A program made the position numbers and the translations under genes. From contig NZ_SADD01000014.1 in assembly GCF_004005565.1 (NCBI RefSeq), positions 61,876-125,875 of the forward strand: DNA of 64,000 nucleotides, given 5' to 3'. Below the pieces are notes generated by a model. The model was not told the DNA's origin. It saw nothing but the letters and a program-made list of their open reading frames with translations, and did no database searches. Source of the stretch: Lujinxingia sediminis. GTDB lineage: Bacteria; Myxococcota_A; Bradymonadia; Bradymonadales; Bradymonadaceae. This document shows, piece by piece, positions 10,432 to 18,299 of the stretch. The number at the start of each line of letters is the position of its first letter. Positions within the stretch are counted from its first letter, which is position 1.

Positions 10432-11536
10432 GGTGCATGGCCTCGCGCACCGCGTCGGCGATGGCCTCGCGCTCATCGTCACGAAGCTCCGGGAAGACGG
10501 GTAGAGCCAGAACTTCCTCACAGGCCCGCTCCGCGTGGGGAAAGTCGCCCCGCTGGTAGCCAAGTTCGCGTAGCGCCGGCTGGGTATGAAGGGGCTCGGG
10601 GTAGTAGACGCCGTGGCCGATGCCCCGGGCTTCCAGGTGAGCGATGAGGCGCGCGCGATCGGCAACGCGTACGACATACTGGTTGTAGACGGGGCGATGG
10701 CCCGGTGTATGCCGCGGGAGCTTCAGGCCTTCAAGGCCGGCCAGCGCTTCATTGTAGTAGGCGGCGTGGGCGCGTCGGCGCTCGCAGAAGGAGCGAAGAT
10801 GGGGGAGTTTGGCCGAGAGGATCGCCGCCTGAAGGGCGTCGAGGCGAAAGTTACCGCCCACCTCCACGTGATGGTACTTGGGGTTTGCGCCGTGACGCCC
10901 CAGCAGCCGAAGCCGCTGGTGAAACGCGTCGTCATTGGTGAAGACCATGCCGCCGTCGCCGGCCGCCCCCAGGTTCTTGGTGGGGAAAAAGCTCACGCAG
11001 CCGGCCAGCCCGAAACTTCCGGCCTGGTGCCCCTCAAAGCTCGCGCCGAGTGCCTGGGCCAGGTCTTCAATGACGGCCACCCCCGGCGCGTTCTGCACCG
11101 CCGCCATCACCTGGTCCATCTGCGCGCATTGACCAAAGAGGTGAATCGGAAGCACCGCCCGGGTCTTCTCACCCAGCGCGTCTTCAACCCTGGAGGCGTC
11201 CAGGTTGAACCCGTCGGGCTCAATATCGACAAAGACCGGTCGGCCCCCCAGGCGAAGGATCGAGCCGACGGGAGCAAAAAATGTAAAAGGCGACGTGACG
11301 ACCTCATCGCCGGGCTTAAGATTTAGCGCCATCAAGCTCAGCAGCAATGCGTCCGTACCGCTGGAGACGCCCACCGCGTGCGCCACACCCACATGGCGGG
11401 CCAGCGCCTGCTCAAGCTCCGTGACGTAGGAACCGCCGATGCAGCGCTGCGTCCGCAACACCTCGTCGACGGCCGGGCGGATAAGGTCTTCGAGCGCGGC
11501 GTACTGACGCGTCAGATCAAAAAAAGGAACACCCAT
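10412..11536 (-). CDS. DegT/DnrJ/EryC1 sugar-nucleotide aminotransferase (WbpE-like)
   Basis: PLP-dependent transfer of an amino group from glutamate to a keto sugar nucleotide. The 374-residue protein starts MGVPFFDLTRQYAALED, a typical opening for WbpE/DegT enzymes. The PLP lysine is Lys187 in SFFPTKNLGAAGDGG, and the fold-type I substrate region VVTSPFTFFAPVG is intact. Longer upstream in-frame sequence is low-complexity and was not included. It follows the WbpD-like gene after 56 bases, so oxidoreductase, acetyltransferase and aminotransferase form one minus-strand operon. That set corresponds to WbpB, WbpD and WbpE, which make the 3-acetamido group of UDP-diacetamido-glucuronate. Sugar specificity rests on this context. 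Confidence 0.9.
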   Translation of the reverse strand: MGVPFFDLTRQYAALEDLIRPAVDEVLRTQRCIGGSYVTELEQALARHVGVAHAVGVSSGTDALLLSLMALNLKPGDEVVTSPFTFFAPVGSILRLGGRPVFVDIEPDGFNLDASRVEDALGEKTRAVLPIHLFGQCAQMDQVMAAVQNAPGVAVIEDLAQALGASFEGHQAGSFGLAGCVSFFPTKNLGAAGDGGMVFTNDDAFHQRLRLLGRHGANPKYHHVEVGGNFRLDALQAAILSAKLPHLRSFCERRRAHAAYYNEALAGLEGLKLPRHTPGHRPVYNQYVVRVADRARLIAHLEARGIGHGVYYPEPLHTQPALRELGYQRGDFPHAERACEEVLALPVFPELRDDEREAIADAVREAMHQKTPAL

Positions 11537-11592
11537 TGCGAACTCCGGGGGGAAGGCGCCCACCAGGCGCCTCAGCACATCATCGACGTCGC

Positions 11593-12180
11593 TTAAACTG
11601 GCTTGAGCGTACCTTCGCTCAAGGTGTAGCGCTGGCCGCATTCTGTGCAGGTGCACTGCGACTCTGGCGCAGGCAGAGTCAGCCCGCAACGGCAACTCCA
11701 TCCGATCTGACGGGCCGGCTGACCGACCACCAGCGCATAGGGCGCCACATCGGCGGTAACCACCGCGCCCGCGCCCACAAAGGCAAACTCGCCCACCTCC
11801 ACCCCGCACACTACGGTGGCGTTGGCACCCAGGGTTGCCCCTCGACAGATGCGGGTGGTCTGGTAGGCATGCCGGCGCGAGACGTGCGCGCGGGGGTGGC
11901 GCACGTTGGTAAAGACCACGCTCGGGCCGCAGAACACATCGTCATCGAGGATCACCCCGTCGTAGATCGAGACGTTGTTCTGGATCTTCACCCCGTCGCC
12001 GATCTTCGCGCTGGGAGCTACGTACACGTTCTGCCCCAGACTGCATCGCTGGCCAATGGTGGCGCCGGCACACACATGGGCAAAATGCCATACGCGGGTG
12101 CCACCGCCCAGGTGGGCCCCTTCATCAATGATCGCGCTGGGATGGGCCCAGGCTTCGGCAAGAGCGTCATGATGCGTCAT
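11593..12180 (-). CDS. left-handed beta-helix sugar N-acetyltransferase (WbpD-like) with Cys-rich tail
   Basis: Predicted to N-acetylate UDP-3-amino-glucuronate with acetyl-CoA. The 195-residue protein is almost entirely hexapeptide repeats, for example AIIDEGAHLGGGTRVWHFAHV and ATIGQRCSLGQNVYV. His34 is a candidate catalytic base. The last 35 residues leave the helix and hold Cys163, 165, 176, 178 and 181, spaced like a small zinc ribbon; I recall similar tails in some WbpD relatives but could not check. The stop is three bases before the end of the upstream oxidoreductase, so translation is probably coupled. Context (WbpB and WbpE neighbours) supports the substrate. Confidence 0.87.
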   Translation of the reverse strand: MTHHDALAEAWAHPSAIIDEGAHLGGGTRVWHFAHVCAGATIGQRCSLGQNVYVAPSAKIGDGVKIQNNVSIYDGVILDDDVFCGPSVVFTNVRHPRAHVSRRHAYQTTRICRGATLGANATVVCGVEVGEFAFVGAGAVVTADVAPYALVVGQPARQIGWSCRCGLTLPAPESQCTCTECGQRYTLSEGTLKPV

Positions 12181-12183
12181 GGT

Positions 12184-13254
12184 TCAGCGCTCCAGGCGCA
12201 GCGGTTGATGCGCTCGCATCGAGGCATACGCCGCGTCGATGATCGCCAGCGAGCGCAGCCCCTCTTCGCCGGTGACAATCGGCGCGTCAGGGACTCCGTT
12301 AAGATGCTCAAAAATCGCCCCGAAGACGTGCGCATGCCCCCCCGAGAGGATGTCTTCGACGGAGCTGGCCAGTTCCGCAATCACATCATCTTGTGGGGTA
12401 TGTTCTGCAAACTCCCAGGCTTCCACACGGTCGCAGCGCGGGCCCCCCAGCCGCACCGTGCCACGCTCACCGAGCACTGTCAGACTGGTAGTGAGGTTGC
12501 GGGGGTAGGCCAACATCGAGACATGCACGCTTCCCAGCGCACCACCGGGCCAACGCAGGCTCAGAAGGGCGGTATCTTCCACATCGATACGTCGCCCCAG
12601 CGTGCCCCCGGTCGCATAGACTTCATCGGGCTCGTCGAAGATCCAGGCGAGCAGATCCACATAATGGCTGGCCTGATTCATCAGGGCGCCGCCGTCGTAC
12701 TCGCGCGTTCCCCGCCAGGAGGCCGCGTCATAGTAGGCCTGGTTGCGATTCCAATAGACTTCCAACCCCACGCTGAAGATGCGCCCGAAGCGCTCGTTGC
12801 GCACCGCTTCGCGCAGCGCCAGAAAGAGCGGATGATGGCGCAGTTGCTTGATCACAAAGAGTTTGCGCCCGAACTCCCGCACCTGCATGACCATCTGGCG
12901 CGCCTCCTCAAGCGAGGTGCTCAGGGGCTTTTCCAGGATGATGTCAGCACCCGCGCCGGCGACTTTCAGCGCCTGAGTGCAGTGCAGCCCGGTCGGTGTG
13001 GCGATGCTCACAAGTTGCGGGGAACGCTCGGCGAGCAGCTCATCCAGCGAGGCGAAGGCCGGCGCTTCAAGGAGTGCGCCCAGCGTTTGCCGGCGGTGCG
13101 TGTCAGGATCGACCACGCCAACCACGTCAACACGTGGACCGTGCCATTGCAGCGCGCGCGCGTGGCGCTCGGCCACGTGGCCGCAGCCAACCAGCGCAAT
13201 ACGACGGGGAGCAAGAGGGGAGAGGGGGGCTGTATCGCTCAGGGGAGGCCTCAT
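12184..13254 (-). CDS. Gfo/Idh/MocA family sugar-nucleotide oxidoreductase (WbpB-like)
   Basis: NAD-dependent oxidation of the C3 hydroxyl of UDP-GlcNAcA would give the 3-keto substrate for the aminotransferase. The protein opens near RRIALVGCGHVAERHARAL (Rossmann loop) and has the family's EKPLSTSLEEAR motif, with the conserved Lys of the EKP loop. A C-terminal alpha/beta domain with MNQASHYVDLLAWIF supplies the active-site His. In-frame ATGs exist at 13293, 13263 and 13254; I favour 13254 because residues before the Rossmann core are not family-like, but the site is uncertain. It is the first gene of the three-gene wbp-like operon and abuts the acetyltransferase. Confidence 0.85.
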   Translation of the reverse strand: MRPPLSDTAPLSPLAPRRIALVGCGHVAERHARALQWHGPRVDVVGVVDPDTHRRQTLGALLEAPAFASLDELLAERSPQLVSIATPTGLHCTQALKVAGAGADIILEKPLSTSLEEARQMVMQVREFGRKLFVIKQLRHHPLFLALREAVRNERFGRIFSVGLEVYWNRNQAYYDAASWRGTREYDGGALMNQASHYVDLLAWIFDEPDEVYATGGTLGRRIDVEDTALLSLRWPGGALGSVHVSMLAYPRNLTTSLTVLGERGTVRLGGPRCDRVEAWEFAEHTPQDDVIAELASSVEDILSGGHAHVFGAIFEHLNGVPDAPIVTGEEGLRSLAIIDAAYASMRAHQPLRLER

Positions 13255-13571
13255 ATCGAACATCGTCGGGGCATCAGCCGGCAAGAGATACACCGAAACA
13301 CGGTCGGCTTCCAGGATCTTCGCCGGGTTGATGGCGTTCGTTGCTCGGGGGTCGTCTCGGCAGTCGACAAGCTCTCTTCAGGCTCGAATCCCGATCTTCT
13401 CCCGCCTCGTCCGTACGTCGGAATAACATCGCCAACGTGGTGTATTCACATCGCGTACCCGCGCCGCTTGAGAACTCTGTCGACGACTTGCGCTTCGGGA
13501 CGCACTTCCCTAGGGTTCGCTTCTGTCGCAACCTCTTCAGTCGACCGGATGCCGTGTCGAAGTTATCGCCT

Positions 13572-14360
13572 ATGAAACGCATCACCTCACAGCGCCTGCA
13601 GCTGCGACGCCCCCTCGGGTGGGCGCTCAGTCTTGTGCTCTGGGCGGTGATGCTGGTTCCGACAGGAGCCTCGGCGATGGAAGGGGTGCCCGTGCAGCCA
13701 ACCTGCACCGGGGGCTTTGAACACCCGATGCAGGCCGCGGCGTCGTCGCAGGCCCGCGAGGCCTTCGATCGTATGGTGTCCTGGGGATTTGGTCCGTTGA
13801 CACCGGTCGAGCCGGATAGCTTTGAAACTCCGGCTCCGAGCGCGGAGAACGACAAGCCTTGCGGAGCATCGTCAGGCATCGATCCGACCAACCCTGAATA
13901 CAACATCTGCTTTGAAGGCACGCGAGAGCCCGTTTCTACGCTCCCCGATCTTCTGGCGCGCTATCAGGCTGAAGAGGCCGCCGGCGCGCTCTTTGATGTG
14001 GTTGCGAAGATGGGGGTTCAGAGCACCGGGCATATCCCCCGCCATCAGCAGGCCCCGGCCGCGCTCCCCGAGCGCCCATGGCTGGCCGCGCTGGTCGATT
14101 CGATGGAGCGCAGCGCTCCCCTTCAACACGAAAGCCCACTGACCTGCTCGGAGTACAGCGAGCTCTGCCGAAGCCTCCCACCGGCCACGGCCGGCACGGC
14201 GTTCATCGGGCTCGTGACTGTACGTTCTCCTGTTGAGCTCTACGCGACGCGTTACCCTGTGCTTTCCTCTCCGCCCACGCAGCCCGCGCTGGAGCGCCTG
14301 CGTGTTGGCCCCGCTCTTGAGCACCGACGCCTGCTCGAAGAGCCCCCTCAACATAGCTGA
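13572..14360 (+). CDS. exported protein of unknown function
   Basis: I do not recognise this 262-residue protein. It begins MKRITSQRLQLRR, then a hydrophobic stretch (ALSLVLWAVMLVPTGASA) and a likely signal-peptidase site after ASA, so the mature protein is probably periplasmic or secreted. The mature part has seven cysteines scattered singly (for example QPTCTGGF, NDKPCGAS, NICFEG, LTCSEYSELC), which fits an oxidising compartment. It lies just before three DsbA-like genes on the same strand, so a link to disulfide chemistry is possible but unproven. The ATG at 13572 is the codon that starts the signal peptide; an in-frame extension upstream lacks protein-like character. Confidence 0.6.
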   Translation: MKRITSQRLQLRRPLGWALSLVLWAVMLVPTGASAMEGVPVQPTCTGGFEHPMQAAASSQAREAFDRMVSWGFGPLTPVEPDSFETPAPSAENDKPCGASSGIDPTNPEYNICFEGTREPVSTLPDLLARYQAEEAAGALFDVVAKMGVQSTGHIPRHQQAPAALPERPWLAALVDSMERSAPLQHESPLTCSEYSELCRSLPPATAGTAFIGLVTVRSPVELYATRYPVLSSPPTQPALERLRVGPALEHRRLLEEPPQHS

Positions 14361-14396
14361 GCGGCCTTAGCTACAGCCTGAGTTCGGCTCTATGCA

Positions 14397-14418
14397 TCAA
14401 ACGCAGCGTTGCGTTTGA
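14397..14418. repeat. perfect 9-bp inverted repeat
   Basis: Arms TCAAACGCA and TGCGTTTGA flank a four-base centre. It lies 37 bases after the stop of the exported unknown gene and 163 before the triple-DsbA gene. No T-run follows, so it looks more like an operator or a weak hairpin than a standard terminator. Confidence 0.5.
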
Positions 14419-14580
14419 CGCTTGAGCCGGCGCGCGCGCTGTGCAACAACCTGCGCCCGCAAACGCTGTGGCCGCATCGCGGCTTGAAATCTTACGTATC
14501 AACACGTGTTTGTTTCACGATTCGGCGAGCTGTGCGCTTTGCACGGTTTGCCCCCAAACCTGAACATCAGGAGTAAACCC

Positions 14581-16572
14581 ATGGCAGGACATTCCCAACA
14601 GAGCAATGGCGTAGGTGCGCTGATGCTCATCGCCGTGGCCGTGATTTGCCTCGGCATCGGCTTCTTCATCGGTACTAAAAACACCACCCCGACCGCCGGA
14701 AGCGCCCCCGGCGCCGCCGTCGCGCCCAGCGCTCAGGCCGGCAAAGACAGCACCAAGATTCCGGTGGGCGACAGCCCGACCTACGGCCCGGCCAATGCGC
14801 CGGTCACCATTGTTGAGTTCACCAGCATGCAGTGCCCCTTCTGTGGCCGCGCTGCTGGCACGCTCAAGGAGCTGGCTGACAAGTATCCCAACGACGTGCG
14901 TCTGGTCTTCAAGAACTTCCCCCTCTCTTTCCAGGCCCAGGCCAAGGACGCCTCGCGCGTCGTGATGGCCGCCGAGCGCCAGGGCAAGTTCTGGGAGATG
15001 AAAGAGAAGATGTTCGCTGACCTGCAGGCCTACCGCTCGGGCGATGTGAAAGATCTGGGCGCGAAGTACGCTGCTGAGCTCGGCATGGACGTTGAGAAGT
15101 TCAAGGCCGACTACGACGATCCCGCCATCGTGGCTACGATCGACGCAGATCAGAAGCTCGGCGAAAGCCTGGGCGTTCGCGGTACCCCGCACTTCTTCGT
15201 CAACGGCGAAGTTGTCAACGGTGCCCAGCCCCTGGCCCGCTTCGAAGAAATCGTCAAGAAGCAGCTCGGCGAAGTCGAAGAGCTGCTGGCCGCCGGTACC
15301 AGCCGCGACGGCATCTACGCGGCGATGGTCGACAAGAACTTCAAGAGCGCGCCCGCCCCTCAGCAGGCTGAGCGTAAGGCTGAGCCGGCCACCGAAGTGC
15401 ACATGGTTCCGGTGCGCGACGCCGACTACGCCAAGGGTGCCAGCGCCGACCAGGCGCTCGTGACCATCATGGAGTTCTCCAGCTTCCAGTGCCCCTTCTG
15501 CGCGCGTGGCTCCGAGACCATCAAGCAGCTGGTTGAGAAGTACCCCAACCAGGTCCGCGTGGTCTTCAAGCACTTCCCGCTTGGCTTCCAGCAGCAGAGC
15601 GAGCCGGCCTCGCGCGCTTCGGTCGCCGCCGGTAACCAGGGCAAGTTCTGGGAAATGTACCAGCTTCTCTACGACAACCAGCGTTCGCTGGGCGAAGCGA
15701 AGTTCGAAGAGCTCGCCGGTCAGCTTGGCCTGAACATGGACAAGTTCAAGGCGGACTACGCCGCTCCGGCCACCGCCGAGATCGTCAAGCAGGCCCAGCG
15801 TGACGGCCAGTCGGCCGGCATTCGCGGCACCCCGGGCTTCCTGGTCAACGGCATCAAGGTTGTCGGCGCCCAGCCCCTGGCTGTCTTCGAAGATCACGTC
15901 AAGAAGCAGATCGAGATCGCCGAGAAGATCAAGTCCGATCGCAACCTCTCCGGCGAGGCCCTCTACGAGGCCGTGGTCGAGTACAACAAAGAGAACGTCG
16001 CCGAAGCTGCTCCTGCAGCTGCCCCCGAGCGTCCCGCGGCCCCCGCGCCCAAGATCGCTGACGACGCCCTCTCGGTCGGTAACTCCTACACCATGGGTCC
16101 GGCCAACGCTCCGGTCACCATCTACGAATTCTCCAGCTTCCAGTGCCCCTTCTGCGCCCGTGGCGCCGAGACCCTGGATCGCGTGAAGGAAGAGTACGGC
16201 GACAAGGTGCGCGTGGTGTACAAGAACTTCCCGCTTCCCTTCCAGGCTCAGAGCGAGCCGGCCGCTCGCGCGGCGCTTGCCGCCGGCAAGCAGGGCAAGT
16301 TCTGGGAGATGTACCACCTGCTTTACGAAAACCAGCGTAGCTTCCGCGAAGACGGCCTCTGGGAGCGCCTCGCCGGTGAGCTTGGCCTGAACATGGACAA
16401 GTTCAAGGCGGACTTCGACGATCCCGCCATCGCCCAGCAGGTTAAGGACGAAGCCGAAGAGGGCCGTTCGGTCGGCGTGACCGGCACCCCGGCGTTCTTC
16501 GTCAACGGCACCCGCGTGGTCGGCGCCCAGCCCTTTGAGAAGTTCAAAGAGCTGATCGACGCTGAACTCTAA
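14581..16572 (+). CDS. membrane-anchored protein with three DsbA-like thioredoxin domains
   Basis: Predicted 663-residue thiol oxidoreductase. A short cytoplasmic N-terminus and one membrane helix (ALMLIAVAVICLGIGFFIG) anchor it facing the periplasm, then an Ala/Pro linker. Three DsbA/DsbG-type domains follow, with redox motifs CPFC at residues 85-88, 304-307 and 522-525, spaced 218-219 residues. Each has the cis-proline loop (RGTPHFFVNG, RGTPGFLVNG, TGTPAFFVNG). The domains are highly alike, pointing to internal duplication. AGGAG ten bases before ATG 14581 sets the start. A strong terminator follows. Ordinary DsbA proteins have one such domain in about 200 residues. Oxidase, isomerase and reductase roles cannot be told apart here. 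Confidence 0.9.
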   Translation: MAGHSQQSNGVGALMLIAVAVICLGIGFFIGTKNTTPTAGSAPGAAVAPSAQAGKDSTKIPVGDSPTYGPANAPVTIVEFTSMQCPFCGRAAGTLKELADKYPNDVRLVFKNFPLSFQAQAKDASRVVMAAERQGKFWEMKEKMFADLQAYRSGDVKDLGAKYAAELGMDVEKFKADYDDPAIVATIDADQKLGESLGVRGTPHFFVNGEVVNGAQPLARFEEIVKKQLGEVEELLAAGTSRDGIYAAMVDKNFKSAPAPQQAERKAEPATEVHMVPVRDADYAKGASADQALVTIMEFSSFQCPFCARGSETIKQLVEKYPNQVRVVFKHFPLGFQQQSEPASRASVAAGNQGKFWEMYQLLYDNQRSLGEAKFEELAGQLGLNMDKFKADYAAPATAEIVKQAQRDGQSAGIRGTPGFLVNGIKVVGAQPLAVFEDHVKKQIEIAEKIKSDRNLSGEALYEAVVEYNKENVAEAAPAAAPERPAAPAPKIADDALSVGNSYTMGPANAPVTIYEFSSFQCPFCARGAETLDRVKEEYGDKVRVVYKNFPLPFQAQSEPAARAALAAGKQGKFWEMYHLLYENQRSFREDGLWERLAGELGLNMDKFKADFDDPAIAQQVKDEAEEGRSVGVTGTPAFFVNGTRVVGAQPFEKFKELIDAEL

Positions 16573-16584
16573 GAGAAGCCGTAG

Positions 16585-16606
16585 AAGCGCCGAATCTTCG
16601 GCGCTT
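16585..16606 (+). repeat. 22-base palindrome after the triple-DsbA gene
   Basis: AAGCGCCGAA and TTCGGCGCTT flank a two-base centre, 12 bases after the stop codon. With the terminator 18 bases further on it makes a double-hairpin 3' end, which could stabilise the mRNA. Confidence 0.55.
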
Positions 16607-16623
16607 TGACGCGTCGCACCACT

Positions 16624-16657
16624 CGCCGCCTCCCACCCGGGAGGCGGCGTTTTTTTT
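16624..16657 (+). terminator. strong rho-independent terminator
   Basis: Stem CGCCGCCTCCC / GGGAGGCGGCG (11 bp) with a four-base loop, followed by eight T at 16650-16657. It ends the triple-DsbA transcript and separates it from the next two DsbA-like genes. Confidence 0.9.
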
Positions 16658-16804
16658 GGGGGATCGAGAAACGCCCATGCCTCGGCGGCGCATAGGCCTT
16701 TTGGCATGCGACTTTTGCCCGTATGGCCGCCCGTGCTACGACGGGCCGAGATGATGATACCCCTGTGGCACACTCGAAGCGTTTCCCCCCAGGATGAGAA
16801 GAAG

Positions 16805-18229
16805 ATGCGCATGCCGACCCTCTTTGAACCGCATAAAACCTCGACCTCTGGCGCGGCCCTGTGCGCCGCGCTGATCGCGATGCTCGCTCTGGTCGGCTGC
16901 GCTGCCAGCCCGGCAACCCCCGAAACCCCGGCGGCACCGGACTGGCAGGCCAGCGAGCTGGTCCCCCTGGGCGAGAGCCCGCGTCAGGGCAATCCACACG
17001 CGCCGGTGGTCATTGTGGAGTTCTCCAGCCTGCAATGCCCCTTCTCGGCCCGCGCTCGCCAGACGGTCGTGGAGCTTCTTCAGGCCTATCCCGACGAGGT
17101 GCAGCTCGTGTACAGGCATCTTCCGCTCTCATTTCAGCCGGAGTCGCATCCGGCGGCGTTGGCTGCCGAGGCTGCTCGTGAGCAGGGGGCCTTCTGGCCG
17201 ATGGTCGACAGCCTCTACGCCAGCCAGCGCACCATGACCGAGAGCGGGGCCGACGCCGCCGGCCGACAGCTCGCCGCGCGCATCGGATTGGATGAAAGGC
17301 GTTATGCCGAGGCCATCGCCAACTCCTCTGAGCTCGACGCGCGTATCCAGCGCGATGTGGAGCTCGCTCGCCAGCTCGGCATTCAGGGCACGCCGACCTT
17401 TATGATCAACGGGGAGCTGGTGCGTGGCGCGCAACCCCGGGAAGTCTTCGAGGCGGCCATCACCCGAGCGCTGGAACGCCACGCTTTGCTCGAAGCCGAA
17501 GGCGTACCTCAAGCCGAGCGCTACGCGCGATCCGTTGCGCTCGCCAGGGTTCAGGCCCGCGCTCAGGCGGAGCGCGCCCAGAAGGAAGCCGCTCGCGTCG
17601 ACACGTCCGGCCCAAACTTCGTCGCTGTGCCTGTGGAGGGTGACGAGCTCATTCACCAATCCGGTGAGGACTTTCTGGTGACGATCGTGGAGTTCTCCAG
17701 CCTGCAGTGCCCTTTCTGTGCTCGCGCGCTTCCCACGTTGGCAGCGCTCAAGGAGCGCTACGGCGAGAAGTTGCGTGTTGTTTTTAAACATTTTCCCCTT
17801 CAATTTCATGGGGATAGTGAGCTTGCTGCGCGGGCAGTGGTCGCCGCCCAGGAGCAGGGCAAGGGGTGGGAGATGCGCGACGCCATTTACGCGCGTCAGC
17901 GCGAACTCGGTCCCGAACTCATCGACGAGCTCGCCACCGAGCTGCAACTCGACCAGGCCGCTTTCGCCTCCGCGCTGCAGAGCGAGGAGGTCGCCGAGCG
18001 TGTCGCCCGTCAGCAGGAGCAGGGGCTCGACGCCGGTGTGCGCGGCACCCCGTCTTTTTTCATCAACGGCCGCTTTGTGGTGGGCGCACAGCCTCTTGAG
18101 AACTTCGAGGCCATCATCGATGACGAGATCGAGCGCGCCCAAAGCCTGCGCGAACAGAGCCCCGAGCTCCAGGGCCAGGCACTCTACGAACGCCTGATCG
18201 AAGCTCGTCTGGAGTCGGCCGGCGAATGA
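16805..18229 (+). CDS. lipoprotein with two DsbA-like domains, the first lacking the second redox cysteine
   Basis: Predicted 474-residue lipoprotein: signal sequence with lipobox LVGC, Cys32 as the lipidation site. Domain 1 has LQCPFSARA, so the active site is CPFS (Cys78, Ser81). Such a site can form mixed disulfides but cannot cycle as an ordinary oxidase. Its cis-Pro loop QGTPTFMING is intact. A charged Ala/Arg/Gln helix of about 50 residues links to domain 2, which has a full CPFC (302-305) and RGTPSFFING. The start was placed at 16805 (MRMPTLF) because it gives a proper signal peptide after a GA-rich stretch. It is 70 bases before a third DsbA-like gene and after a terminator, so probably a separate two-gene operon. 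Confidence 0.88.
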   Translation: MRMPTLFEPHKTSTSGAALCAALIAMLALVGCAASPATPETPAAPDWQASELVPLGESPRQGNPHAPVVIVEFSSLQCPFSARARQTVVELLQAYPDEVQLVYRHLPLSFQPESHPAALAAEAAREQGAFWPMVDSLYASQRTMTESGADAAGRQLAARIGLDERRYAEAIANSSELDARIQRDVELARQLGIQGTPTFMINGELVRGAQPREVFEAAITRALERHALLEAEGVPQAERYARSVALARVQARAQAERAQKEAARVDTSGPNFVAVPVEGDELIHQSGEDFLVTIVEFSSLQCPFCARALPTLAALKERYGEKLRVVFKHFPLQFHGDSELAARAVVAAQEQGKGWEMRDAIYARQRELGPELIDELATELQLDQAAFASALQSEEVAERVARQQEQGLDAGVRGTPSFFINGRFVVGAQPLENFEAIIDDEIERAQSLREQSPELQGQALYERLIEARLESAGE

Positions 18230-18299
18230 CGCATGCCGCCCGGTTGCCGGCCTGAATCCAACCAGGATGAACCGGCGTCCGAACGTGAATGGAGAAGAT

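Noticed and set aside
11536..13575. 679-residue plus-strand open frame over the acetyltransferase and oxidoreductase.
   Set aside because: Composition artefact: it spans two real minus-strand genes and shows no conserved motif.
14515..16812. Very long antisense open frame opposite the triple-DsbA gene.
   Set aside because: It mirrors the codon pattern of the real gene in GC-rich DNA. It has no ribosome site or recognisable domain, and the plus-strand protein has clear domains.
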